This document shows positions 44,664-52,718 of a stretch of 64,000 bases of DNA, piece by piece; positions within the stretch are counted from its first letter, which is position 1; every line of letters starts with the position of its first letter. The notes below the pieces were generated by a model. It had not been told where the DNA came from, made no database searches, and saw only the letters and a list, made by a program, of their open reading frames with translations. The translations under genes were made by a program, and so were the position numbers. The stretch lies in assembly GCF_002906155.1 (NCBI RefSeq), contig NZ_MUJK01000001.1, forward strand, positions 62,001 through 126,000, in the 5' to 3' direction. The DNA is from Pseudomonas laurylsulfativorans. Its GTDB lineage: Bacteria; Pseudomonadota; Gammaproteobacteria; Pseudomonadales; Pseudomonadaceae.

Positions 44664-44822
44664 TATCGCTCCTCGATTTGCAAGGAAGCGGGAACGAAGT
44701 GCTCCTTGCGAGTGGGGAGAACGATAGGGTGGGGAGGGAGTGGCCGAAAGGCTGCTTTTGACGCGGGGTGTTTAGTTTTTCTAAAGGCTTTGTCGTCAGG
44801 CGATGTCCGGGGTGAAGGAGGG

Positions 44823-45758
44823 TTACGCGTCGACCCCTTCTATCCACGTAGCTCCAGGCCACTGTTTGTCGACGACCAACTGTCGCGCCACATCGACGAT
44901 GACCATCCGCGTTGCCAGCGCCGCCGGAGAGAGTTCGTCGTCAGCCAGCGTCGCCAGAAGATTACGCCGGCCCACATGGGGATCGGCAATCCTGATCAGT
45001 GAAAGCCCGGACCCGTCTTTCAATGCAGCGGCCGCCCCCGGTTGTATCGTTGCTGCATGACCTGCCCGAACGGCGTTCATCAACACAGCGAGACCGTCGA
45101 CTTCCATAATGACATTGGGTGTTAGCCCGACCCGCTCGAACGCGCTCATCAACGCCGAGCGCAATCCATGTTGCGCGCTGGGCATCACCAGCGGCAGGCC
45201 GCCGAGGTCGGCTAACTGCACGCTATCACCAGAAGGCGCTTGAGGCAGGCTGGGCGAGGCAATGACAAACAGCTTTTCATCCAGCAGCGGAGTCACGCTC
45301 CAGCGTTTGCCCCCTTCGAGTTGGAACAGGATAGCCAGGTCAATCTGCCTTGCGTTGAGCTGCGCCGCCAAGTGGCCGGAAAGCATTTCCACCAAATGCA
45401 GTTGTATGTCCGGATAACGCGCACGCATTGCGTTGATCAACGGCAACGCGAGCACTGTCGCGGTAGTCGGCGGTAAGCCGACGCTGACATAACCGCTCAT
45501 TCGCCCGCGATGGGCGGCCATGATTGCGTTTTCCGCCTGGCGTAGCGTCAGTTGGGCATGGTGTAAAAACGCAAATCCGGCGCTAGTGGGCGTCACTCCA
45601 GTGGAGGTTCGATTCAGGAGGCGGGTGCACAGTTCGCTTTCCAGCTTGGAGATTTGCTGACTGAGGGCTGACACACCAACGTCCAGTTCAAGTGCCGCAC
45701 GCCCCAGGCTGCCAAGCTCGATGATTTTTACGAAATAGCGCAGTTGTCTCAATTCCAA
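44823..45758 (-). CDS. tcuR: LysR-type regulator of tricarballylate genes
   Basis: A 311-residue LTTR with an N-terminal HTH (LRQLRYFVKIIELGSLGRAA, VSALSQQISKLESEL) and an effector domain from about residue 92. It is in the same orientation as tcuABC, 159 bp upstream of tcuA, where enteric tcuR also sits beside the operon. Tricarballylate is the known effector of TcuR; here that is inferred from context. Confidence 0.85.
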   Translation of the reverse strand: MELRQLRYFVKIIELGSLGRAALELDVGVSALSQQISKLESELCTRLLNRTSTGVTPTSAGFAFLHHAQLTLRQAENAIMAAHRGRMSGYVSVGLPPTTATVLALPLINAMRARYPDIQLHLVEMLSGHLAAQLNARQIDLAILFQLEGGKRWSVTPLLDEKLFVIASPSLPQAPSGDSVQLADLGGLPLVMPSAQHGLRSALMSAFERVGLTPNVIMEVDGLAVLMNAVRAGHAATIQPGAAAALKDGSGLSLIRIADPHVGRRNLLATLADDELSPAALATRMVIVDVARQLVVDKQWPGATWIEGVDA

Positions 45759-45785
45759 TGTGGCTGCTCCCCGCGAATTTGTTAT

Positions 45786-46039
45786 TCAAAATACCTGAAC
45801 GTTTGCCACGCAAGTTACGAAGCCCGAAGAGGCAGCATTGTCGCAGGTTTGGGTTGACCGTTGAGCGCGTGCGCTTTGTCGAGGACTGGTAGCAGTTGAC
45901 CCGAAGCTGTCATCGAGACTGTGGCCCGCGACCAGAACAGCGACAAACCGCACTGGCCGCAGAACTGACGAAGCACTGATTCCGAAGAGCGGTAAGTCGT
46001 GATGCACGCCGCGCCCTGGATGATATGCACGGGCGTCAT
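45786..46039 (-). pseudogene. GFA/CENP-V-type enzyme remnant
   Basis: The frame reads TTYRSSESVLRQFCGQCGLS followed by LFWSR, the zinc-binding C-x-x-C segment of glutathione-dependent formaldehyde-activating-type proteins. The N-terminal zinc motif is missing, and after LFWSR the sequence decays, apparently with a frameshift. Not functional. Confidence 0.5.
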
Positions 46040-46152
46040 TTTATTTCGTAACTGACGGCGGCGCAGAGACAGCTGCCTTGGAAAGTGCGGGTCATTTTTT
46101 AAGGCGGCATGGTAACCAACTGGGTCAATTTAAACGATTGGCACGGGGAGTG

Positions 46153-46189
46153 TCGAATGACTGCTTCTGGCTGTGGATTCAACCGGTCG
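46153..46189. repeat. Degenerate intergenic repeat, second copy at 19113-19149
   Basis: About 37 bp (TCGAATGACTGCTTCTGGCT then GTGGATTCAACCGGTCG) matches 19113-19149 at about 80%. It belongs to the same loose class of Pseudomonas intergenic repeats as the elements at 4.4 and 27.4 kb. Confidence 0.45.
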
Positions 46190-46205
46190 ACGCAACCGCA
46201 AGTGA

Positions 46206-46388
46206 CTATCCATGCGCTTTCTTGAGCCCTTTCAAGCGCATATTCGCCCTTTGTACAGCGGCCATTTTTTCCGGCCGCTTCATGCGTTTCCACTTTCTGA
46301 TGTCTTCTTTGCTTCGCCCGCAACTCACACACAGATCGCCACTGAGCTGGCAAACCGAGATGCAGGGATTTTCGATTTCTTTAGCCAT
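46206..46388 (-). CDS. DUF1289 small cysteine-rich protein
   Basis: 60 residues with the DUF1289 signature NPCISVCQLSGDLCVSCGR near residue 7 (four Cys, probably binding iron or zinc) and a basic C-terminus (KWKRMKRPEKMAAV). An alternative ATG two codons upstream is possible. It begins 2 bp after the stop of the preceding gene, so they form an operon. Function unknown; widespread in Proteobacteria. Confidence 0.8.
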   Translation of the reverse strand: MAKEIENPCISVCQLSGDLCVSCGRSKEDIRKWKRMKRPEKMAAVQRANMRLKGLKKAHG

Positions 46389-46390
46389 GG

Positions 46391-46762
46391 TCATTCGCCC
46401 TTGGTCGCGCGTGATCGAGCCAGGCGCTTTTGCCAATTGCCTCCGTGAGTGCGCTGGCACTCTTCCTCGGAATCGAAGTAGACAGAGTGCTCTGATGCGC
46501 TCAGATCGATATTTGCCTCGTTAAACGCGAGGGTGGTCAGGTCATAGATGCGCGCCCTGGCAGTAGTCTGGGCGAGCCGTTGGTCCGTCAGCGTTTCGAA
46601 CACCCAGGTGACCTTCAGGGTTTCGGCCAGAGCGTTGAGGTTAGCGGTGTGGGTGAGCCAGCTAAAGCCTTTGATTTCACCTTTTGCTGTTTCGCACGCC
46701 TCGGTGAGCGTAGTAATCAACCGGCGTTCGATCCGCGCCAGCTCACGTTTACTAGAGGGCAT
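46391..46762 (-). CDS. Conserved hypothetical protein
   Basis: 123 residues from the ATG at 46762 (AAGGA site). Helical N-terminus (ELARIERRLITTLTEACETA) followed by GFSWLTHTANLNALAETLKVTWVFET and TLAFNEANIDLSASEHSVYF. No signal peptide or membrane segment. I recognise it only as a type of hypothetical protein found in Pseudomonas; in operon with the DUF1289 gene. Confidence 0.65.
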   Translation of the reverse strand: MPSSKRELARIERRLITTLTEACETAKGEIKGFSWLTHTANLNALAETLKVTWVFETLTDQRLAQTTARARIYDLTTLAFNEANIDLSASEHSVYFDSEEECQRTHGGNWQKRLARSRATKGE

Positions 46763-46803
46763 TGCAGGTTCCTTTGGTGACAATGAAAGGTAGGTGCTGA
46801 ATC

Positions 46804-46995
46804 AGACCGGTCGAAACTCGACCGTCAGATGGCTGACTTCGTGAACCGGCTTGAGACGTTCACGAATGCTGTCGGCGTTCGCAGTGGCCTGACCAACGAC
46901 GCTGACGATGGCCGCATGGGCTTACGGTCCAACCGAGATGCCGGCCGGCAAGCAGTGCAGCGATGGCCAGAACCACCCTCGGTGCCTATGAAGGG
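46804..46995 (-). pseudogene. Cation diffusion facilitator remnant
   Basis: Two pieces in different frames: VVLAIAALLAGRHLGWTVSP, like the sixth helix of CDF metal exporters, and AHAAIVSVV...ADSIRERLKPVHE then VSHLTVEFRPV with a stop, like the cytoplasmic tail. The parts between are lost. The remaining gap to 47128 shows no gene. Confidence 0.45.
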
Positions 46996-47128
46996 CTGGC
47001 GCTGCGTATCGTCAGGAGTTCGCCGATGATCGAGTGGCTGAGGCTGGTACAGAGTAACCGCACAGCCGTTATCTGTCTGTCACCCAAGGCTACCCACACC
47101 ACGGCCGTTAGCGTTGAACACTCAACAC

Positions 47129-47614
47129 TCATGGTTTTTCTGCGTGATCATCGTCAACGTGCGGAGCGTCCGTTGGCTTCTTCTGCGGAACGACAAAACT
47201 CACTGTCGTGCGGGTGAGGATTTTGTGAGTCGGGTCGGCCACTTCAAGCAGGACCTTGTGAGTACCGGGCGTCAGTCCAACCAGGATGATCGGGTCTTCG
47301 CTGGTGTGCGCCCATGTACCTTTCCAGTCGTCCACGGTCACGTGGAGGTGAGCGAGATGGGGTGACACATCAGCCGCCACTTTGCCGAACACCGGCATGA
47401 TCCTGGCGTGTTCTGCTCGATACTGGATGATGACGACACCGCGGGCGAGTGGCTCGGCCAGCGGCGGGTAGGCAATGAGTGTGGGCGCTGCCTCGGATTC
47501 CAATGGCAGTATGGCCGGTGGGGAGTCGGTGTCTGCTCCCCCTTGTGCGCACACGGCGGTGCAAAAGAAGGCACCCAAGGCCAGGGCCAAGAGGTTTCCG
47601 GAAGCGAGGGACAT
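47129..47614 (-). CDS. Exported DUF6130-like protein
   Basis: 161 residues from the ATG at 47614, chosen for its GGGAGAA site; an in-frame ATG at 47632 is the alternative. Signal peptide with cleavage near VCA. The mature part has a beta-rich domain with HLAHLHVTVDDWKGTWAH and PGTHKVLLEVADPTHKIL, the pattern of DUF6130. Short Pro-rich and acidic ends. Function unknown; the His-rich HLHVTVDD and THK segments might bind metal. Confidence 0.72.
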   Translation of the reverse strand: MSLASGNLLALALGAFFCTAVCAQGGADTDSPPAILPLESEAAPTLIAYPPLAEPLARGVVIIQYRAEHARIMPVFGKVAADVSPHLAHLHVTVDDWKGTWAHTSEDPIILVGLTPGTHKVLLEVADPTHKILTRTTVSFVVPQKKPTDAPHVDDDHAEKP

Positions 47615-47702
47615 GGCGTGTTTCTCCCGCATGAGTTCATTCAAGCCTAGACAAAGCGAGGGTTTCCCGGTGTTTATTTGAAATCGCAATTGCGCTGCAG
47701 TT

Positions 47703-48448
47703 GTGCCGGGCCCGGTGCCTTCGTTGCTCTGTGGCTTGAGTGACAGCCTGTCGGCCTTTGTCGCCGCGCGCGTATTGCTGGGCATCAGCGGCGCGATGAT
47801 GGTCCCGGTCGGGAGCCATATGCGTCGGCATCGGCAACCGTTGCTGGCGCTGGAAGTGTTAGCCGTTCGCACCTTCAGCGTCAGCCTGTGGGGTGGGTCG
47901 ATCTTTCGCATTGCCATCAGCACCTTGCCGTTTCTCCTGCCGCTGATGTTTCAATTGGCCTTCGGCCTTTCAGCGCTGGATTCAGGGCTTCTGGTGCTGG
48001 CCGTCTTCGCCGGCAACCTGGCCATGAAACCGTTCACGACCCGGGTGATGCAACGTTGGGGCTTTCGCCCGGTGCTGATGATCAACGGTGTCCTCGGCGT
48101 ACTGGCGATAGCGGCCTGTGCCTCGCTGGAAAAACAGATGAGTTGGGCACTGGTCATATTCATTCTGTTTGTCGGCGGTTTGTCGCGATCCATGCAGTTC
48201 ACCGCGTTCAACACCCTGGGCTTTGCCGACGTCCCCAAGGACCAGATGAGCGACACCTCAACCTTGTTCAGTATGTTCTTCCAGCTAAGCATGGCGATGG
48301 GGGTTGCCACGGGCGCGTTGCTGCTGCGCCTCTCGATGGGCATCCAAGGCAATGCCGGGACCGCAGGGACGGGCGACTTCCAGCTGACATTCCTGTGTGT
48401 CGCCAAGGGCTGCAACCGAGCCGTTGCAGCCCGCCGTTGGCGACCGGT
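47703..48448 (+). pseudogene. Drug/H+ antiporter (DHA2-type MFS) gene remnant
   Basis: The frame starts in helix 3-4 (FVAARVLLGISGAMMVPVG), jumps to a segment about 100 residues later (HRQPLLALEVLAVRTF), continues through helices 8-13 (LPLMFQLAFGLSALDSG, QFTAFNTLGFADVPKDQMSD) and then runs into unrelated sequence at about 48400. The N-terminal helices, an internal block and the C-terminus are missing. Not functional as a transporter. It converges on phaC. Confidence 0.7.
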
Positions 48449-50125
48449 TCAGCGCATGTGCACGTAGGTCCCCGGCGCCGCCTCGGCAGGGGCATAAGCC
48501 CGGTTGCCCAGTTTGGCGGGCGCCTTTTTGCGCTCGCCCGAGCGTGCCTGCACCCAGGCCTGCCAGTGGGGCCACCAGGAGCCTGCCTGTTCACTGGCCG
48601 CGTCCATCCATTCCTGAGCTTCTACGGGCAGGTCGCTGCCGGTCATGAAGCGCGCCTTGGGGTTGCCCGGCGGGTTGAGGATGCTCTGGATGTGCCCGCT
48701 GTTGGACACTACGAACTCGCCCTTACCGCCAAACAGGTGCATGGAGCGGTAGCAGGCGTCCCACGGGGTGATGTGGTCGCTCAGGCCTGCGATGCAGTAG
48801 AAGTCACTGGTGACCTGAGTGAGGTCTATCGGTGTGCCGCAGACTTCCAGGGCACCGGCGCGGGCGAACGGATTGGTCTGGTACATATCAATGAATTCGC
48901 CGTGCAGCGTGGCTGGCAGGTTGGTGGTGTCATTGTTCCAGTAGAGAACATCGAACGCCGGCGGCTCGTTGCCGAGCAGGTAGTTGTTGATCCAGTAATT
49001 CCAGATCAAGTCATTGGGGCGCATCCAGGCGAAGACTTTGGCCAGTTCGCGGCCCTCCAGCACGCCAGCCTGATTGGAGCGGCGCTTGGCTGCCTCCAGG
49101 GTCTTCTCGTCGGCGAACAGCCCGACCTGGGTGTCGGGGCGTATGTCCAGCATGCTGACCGCCAGGGTAAAGGCATTGATCTTTTTCTCGTCCAGGGCGG
49201 CGTAGTGACCCAACAGCGAGGACAGGGTGCAGCCGCCGGAACAGGCGCCGAAGGTGTTGAGGTCGGCGCTGCCGGTGATCGCCAGCACCGCGTCGATCGC
49301 TTCCTTCAGGGCTTCGACGTAGCTGGAGAAACCCCATTCACGCTGTGCCTTGCCCGGATTGCGCCAACTGATAGCGAAGGTCTGGATACCGCTGTCGAGG
49401 AGAAAACGGATCAGGCTCCTCTCCGGCGTCAGGTCAAACAGGTAGAACTTGTTGATCTGCGGCGGCACCACCAACAACGGACGCGCCTGCACTCGTTCGG
49501 TACGGGGCCTGTACTGGATCAACTCCAGCAAATCATTGCGAAACACCACCGCACCTTCGGTGATGCCCAGGTTGTGGCCCACCTCGAACGCTGTCTTGTC
49601 CACCTGGCTGGGCATGCCGCCGTTTTCGATCAGGTCACGGGTCAGTTGCGAGAAACCATCCAGAACGCTCTTGCCGCCGGTTTCAAAGAAGCGCTTGAGC
49701 GCCGCCGGATTGGCCAGGGTGTTGGTTGGCGCCATCGCATCGGTCAGCAGGCCAATGACGAACTGACCACGCTGAGCGTCCTGCTCGCTAAGGTTGCTGG
49801 TGCTGATCCAGTCGTTCATCTCCTGGCACCAGGCCAGGTAAGTCTGCATGTAGCGACGGTAGAGCGGATTGCGCTGCCAGGTGTGCTCGTTGAAGCGCTT
49901 GTCTGCGGCAGCGGGCTCGAGCTGCGAGCGGTCGAGCAGGATGTTTTTCAGCTCAATGCCAAATGCCGCCATATGCCGAGCGCTGTGCACGGGTTGCTTC
50001 AACACTTGTCGCAGGACCATGCGGGCAGTGCCGAGCAGGTCGCGCCCGCGAGGCCCGAACGCTGGGTTCAGGTTCAGCGTGTGCATCGCGGATTGCTGGG
50101 AGAGGTCTTTATCTTTCTTGTTCAT
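48449..50125 (-). CDS. phaC: Class II PHA synthase, orphan copy
   Basis: 558 residues, the normal length of class II polymerases that join 3-hydroxyacyl-CoA (C6-C14) into PHA. Catalytic triad: Cys near 295 in GACSGGC, Asp near 450 in LSDHITPWDA, His near 477 in NSGHIQS. ATG at 50125 follows the family N-terminus; 40 upstream codons are excluded. It is not beside phaZ, phaD or phaFI, so it is outside the usual phaC1ZC2DFI locus. A 10-bp-arm dyad (50312-50368) lies upstream. Expected on granule surfaces. Confidence 0.9.
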   Translation of the reverse strand: MNKKDKDLSQQSAMHTLNLNPAFGPRGRDLLGTARMVLRQVLKQPVHSARHMAAFGIELKNILLDRSQLEPAAADKRFNEHTWQRNPLYRRYMQTYLAWCQEMNDWISTSNLSEQDAQRGQFVIGLLTDAMAPTNTLANPAALKRFFETGGKSVLDGFSQLTRDLIENGGMPSQVDKTAFEVGHNLGITEGAVVFRNDLLELIQYRPRTERVQARPLLVVPPQINKFYLFDLTPERSLIRFLLDSGIQTFAISWRNPGKAQREWGFSSYVEALKEAIDAVLAITGSADLNTFGACSGGCTLSSLLGHYAALDEKKINAFTLAVSMLDIRPDTQVGLFADEKTLEAAKRRSNQAGVLEGRELAKVFAWMRPNDLIWNYWINNYLLGNEPPAFDVLYWNNDTTNLPATLHGEFIDMYQTNPFARAGALEVCGTPIDLTQVTSDFYCIAGLSDHITPWDACYRSMHLFGGKGEFVVSNSGHIQSILNPPGNPKARFMTGSDLPVEAQEWMDAASEQAGSWWPHWQAWVQARSGERKKAPAKLGNRAYAPAEAAPGTYVHMR

Positions 50126-50311
50126 TGTGACGCTCCGGTAAGGCGCCCAAGACAGGCGCCCGGATGTTATTGGGCAGCGGGCAGGCGACCGGGCTGCGTG
50201 CCGGCCGGGCGGGCGAGCCGCAGAAAGGCTGGGCGCGCCACGCAAATCCTGAGGAGCAGTCTATAGACGGGGGGGCGGGCAACCTTTCATTTGACGACAA
50301 CGCTTTATCAC

Positions 50312-50368
50312 TTCATGACAATCCATGGCCTTTGGTCCGGGATCGCCCCTGTACCGCCTTGTCATGAA
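50312..50368. promoter_or_regulatory. Inverted repeat upstream of phaC
   Basis: Perfect 10-bp arms TTCATGACAA and TTGTCATGAA are 37 bp apart, 187-243 bp upstream of the phaC start. Each arm contains a TCATGA core. Two-site operator binding is possible. Confidence 0.4.
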
Positions 50369-50445
50369 ATGCCCAGGTCGAAGGAACTCTTCATGGGATG
50401 TTGACGCAACTCGCTCCCTGACATTTCCCCGCAGCCACAACCCAC

Positions 50446-50475
50446 TGTGGGAGCGGGCTCGCCCGCGAAGAGGCC
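50446..50475. repeat. REP-like sequence, single
   Basis: TGTGGGAGCGGGCTCGCCCG with trailing CGAAGAGGCC is a typical Pseudomonas REP unit with its internal palindrome. It lies between phaC and the ABC exporter operon. Confidence 0.75.
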
Positions 50476-50499
50476 AGCCCAGTCACCACCAAACCCCAA

Positions 50500-50536
50500 A
50501 CAAGAAAACGCCCCGCCAGGCAAAACCCGGCAGGGC
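50500..50536 (-). terminator. Strong minus-strand terminator without a matching gene
   Basis: On minus-strand RNA an 11-bp stem (GCCCUGCCGGG / CCUGGCGGGGC, two G-U pairs), a 5-nt loop and the tail GUUUUCUUGUUU. On the plus strand the two wobble positions become A/C mismatches, so the orientation is minus. No minus-strand coding gene ends here. Confidence 0.75.
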
Positions 50537-50720
50537 TATGGGATGACTAAGACCCGACGCTTGCGCGACGTTCGTCGCGCTTGACCATCCCTGGGCGCAA
50601 CGCGAATCCATCAGCCTAAGCGATCTCACGCGTACTCCCTTGAAGGAATTGAATGTCGCGCTAAAAACGCGACATGAGGCAAGAAGAGAATACGAACTGA
50701 CCTACATGCAGGTTACGTTT
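50500..50720 (-). ncRNA. Candidate small RNA
   Basis: The region upstream of the terminator (minus strand) has no coding potential but two strong hairpins: GTCGCG/CGCGAC (about 50655-50673) and GCGCGACG/CGTCGCGC (about 50564-50581). It also has several GGA-containing loops. The 5' end is unknown; a TATTCT-like -10 lies near 50690. Family not recognised. Confidence 0.4.
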
Positions 50721-50778
50721 TGATTGAGTTGGCATGGCTGGGGAATAGCCGCTACGAGAGAAATAAATCTCATTACGC

Positions 50779-50817
50779 CATTTATCTGACGCTCGTCTGA
50801 AAATCGTCGGATAAATG
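50779..50817. promoter_or_regulatory. 13-bp-arm inverted repeat before ABC exporter operon
   Basis: CATTTATCTGACG and CGTCGGATAAATG (12 of 13 complementary) flank a 13-bp spacer. The element ends 66 bp before the first gene of the exporter operon and could also serve the divergent candidate RNA. Size and symmetry fit a dimeric regulator binding two major grooves. Confidence 0.55.
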
Positions 50818-50883
50818 ACGTTTCGCGTTGAGCTTTTACCCTCCTGACCTAGGCTCAAGCCATGTGGGGTGGAGGTGCAGTCC

Positions 50884-52035
50884 ATGCGCAAATTATTGAT
50901 TGGCTCGTCGATGCTGGCCTGTCTGGTGGTGCTGGGCGGCTGGTTGAGTCGACCACAGCCGTTGCCGGTCAGGCTGCTAGAGGTTGAGCGAGGGCCGGTG
51001 GAGACGCTGGTGGCCAACACTCGTGCGGGTACGCTGAAGTCCTGTCGACGCTCGCATCTGTCCTTCAATGTCGGCGGCCAGGTTGCCGAGTTGCTGATCG
51101 GCGAGGGCCAGCGGGTCGAGCCGGGTCAGGTGCTCATGCGCCTGCGCCAGGACGAACAACAGGCCCGGCTGCAGGAGGCCGAGGCGCGGCTGGAGGCTCA
51201 ACGCAACGCCCGCGAACAGCGCTGCCAGCAGGCTCATCTGGACCGGCGCGACCTCGATCGCCTGGGCCAACTGGCCGACCGCAAGTTGGTTGCCGCCGAT
51301 CGCCTCGATCAGGCCGAGACCAAGGCTCAACTGGCGAAGCTGATGTGCAGTGCCAGTGCCGTGCTGATCCGCGAGGCCGACGCCAACCTGCAGTTGCAGC
51401 GTTCACTGCTGGAGCAGACGACCCTGCGTGCGCCATTCGCCGGCGTAGTCGCAGAAATCAACGGCGAACTCGGCGAGTTCGTCACCCCTTCGCCGCCGGG
51501 TATTCCCACGCCGCCGGCGGTCGACCTGATCGACGACAGCTGCCTGTATGTCGAGGCGCCGATCGATGAGGTGGACGCTGCCCGGGTTCGCCCCGGAACC
51601 GCCGTGCGGATCACCCTTGATGCCTTCCGTGGCCAGCAATTCGCCGGCCGCGTCAGCCGCATCGCACCCTATGTGCGTGAACTGGAGAAGCAGGCGCGCA
51701 CCGTCGATGTCGAGGTGCGCTTCGACCAGCCGCCGGCCGATCTGGTCCTGCTCACCGGCTATAGCGCCGATGTCGAGATCCTCCTGGAGCAGCGCGCACG
51801 TGCTTTGCGCGTCCCCACCGAGACCCTGCTGGAGGGGCAGCGCGTGCTGCGATATGACCCGAGCGCCCGGGTGTTGCGCGAGGTAGCGGTGCAAACCGGG
51901 TTGAGCAACTGGCGCTGGACCGAGGTGCTCGCAGGGCTGGACGAGGACGCGCGTATAGTCGCCAGCCTCGAGCAGGAAGGGCTCAAGGACACCGTGTCGG
52001 TGATCCCAGTGGATGCGGCGGAGACTGAGAAATGA
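50884..52035 (+). CDS. HlyD/MacA-type periplasmic adaptor
   Basis: 383 residues. The start at 50884 follows a GGAGGTG site; the ATG at 50869 lies inside that site and is excluded. An N-terminal membrane anchor (LLIGSSMLACLVVLGGWL), lipoyl halves (FNVGGQVAELLIGEGQRVEP and TLRAPFAGVVAEINGELGEF), a central coiled coil (about 85-175) and a beta-barrel domain with VEAPIDEVDAARVRPG. Joins an inner-membrane ABC pump to an outer-membrane channel. Stops four bases into the next gene (ATGA). Confidence 0.88.
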   Translation: MRKLLIGSSMLACLVVLGGWLSRPQPLPVRLLEVERGPVETLVANTRAGTLKSCRRSHLSFNVGGQVAELLIGEGQRVEPGQVLMRLRQDEQQARLQEAEARLEAQRNAREQRCQQAHLDRRDLDRLGQLADRKLVAADRLDQAETKAQLAKLMCSASAVLIREADANLQLQRSLLEQTTLRAPFAGVVAEINGELGEFVTPSPPGIPTPPAVDLIDDSCLYVEAPIDEVDAARVRPGTAVRITLDAFRGQQFAGRVSRIAPYVRELEKQARTVDVEVRFDQPPADLVLLTGYSADVEILLEQRARALRVPTETLLEGQRVLRYDPSARVLREVAVQTGLSNWRWTEVLAGLDEDARIVASLEQEGLKDTVSVIPVDAAETEK

Positions 52036-52718
52036 TCCGCTTGCGCGGCGGCAGCCGCAGCTTCCAGTTGGGCGAGCAGCAGGTGATGGGGCTGGACGGC
52101 CTGGATCTGGACATCGCCGCCGGTGACTACATGGCGGTGATGGGCCCGTCGGGCTCGGGCAAGTCGACCCTGCTGAACATCCTCGGTTTGCTCGATGCGC
52201 CGAGCGCCGGCGAATACTGGCTGCAGGGCGAGGCCACGGCGACGCTGAGCGAGGCGCGGCGCGCCCAATTGCGCAGCCAACTGATAGGTTTCGTGTTCCA
52301 GTCCTACCACCTGATCGCACGGCTGACGGTGCTGGAAAACATCGAGCTGCCGATGGTCCTCGCCGGCATCGGCGCGGCGCAACGGCGCAAGCGCAGCAGC
52401 CAATTGGTGGCGCGCCTGGGGTTGGGCGAGCGCATTGCCCACCGCCCGGCCGAGCTGTCCGGTGGTCAGCGCCAGCGCGTCGCCATCGCCCGGGCGATGG
52501 TCATGCAACCGGCGCTGTTGTTGGCCGACGAGCCCACCGGCAATCTCGATAGCCAGGCCGGCGCCGAGGTCTTCAGCCTGCTGGAGGAGCTCAACGGCGA
52601 GGGTCTGACCCTGATAGTGGTGACCCACGATGCCAGCCTGGGCGCCCGCGCGCAGCGCCAGTTACACATGCGTGACGGGCGGATCCACAGTGCTGCGCCG
52701 CAGCGGGCGCTGGCCTGA
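52032..52718 (+). CDS. MacB/LolD-type ABC ATPase
   Basis: 228 residues. Walker A GPSGSGKST near residue 37, Q-loop FVFQSYH, signature LSGGQRQR, Walker B ALLLADEPTGNLDS and switch VVTHDA. ADEPTGNLD is characteristic of the FtsE/LolD/MacB group. Cytoplasmic energiser of the two permeases that follow, with overlapping starts and stops (one shared base with the next gene). Confidence 0.92.
   Translation: MIRLRGGSRSFQLGEQQVMGLDGLDLDIAAGDYMAVMGPSGSGKSTLLNILGLLDAPSAGEYWLQGEATATLSEARRAQLRSQLIGFVFQSYHLIARLTVLENIELPMVLAGIGAAQRRKRSSQLVARLGLGERIAHRPAELSGGQRQRVAIARAMVMQPALLLADEPTGNLDSQAGAEVFSLLEELNGEGLTLIVVTHDASLGARAQRQLHMRDGRIHSAAPQRALA

Noticed and set aside
47888..50266. Plus-strand open frame of 792 codons antisense to phaC
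   Set aside because: It starts inside the MFS remnant, runs opposite a well-supported PHA synthase and encodes no recognisable domain. High-GC codon bias produces such long antisense frames.
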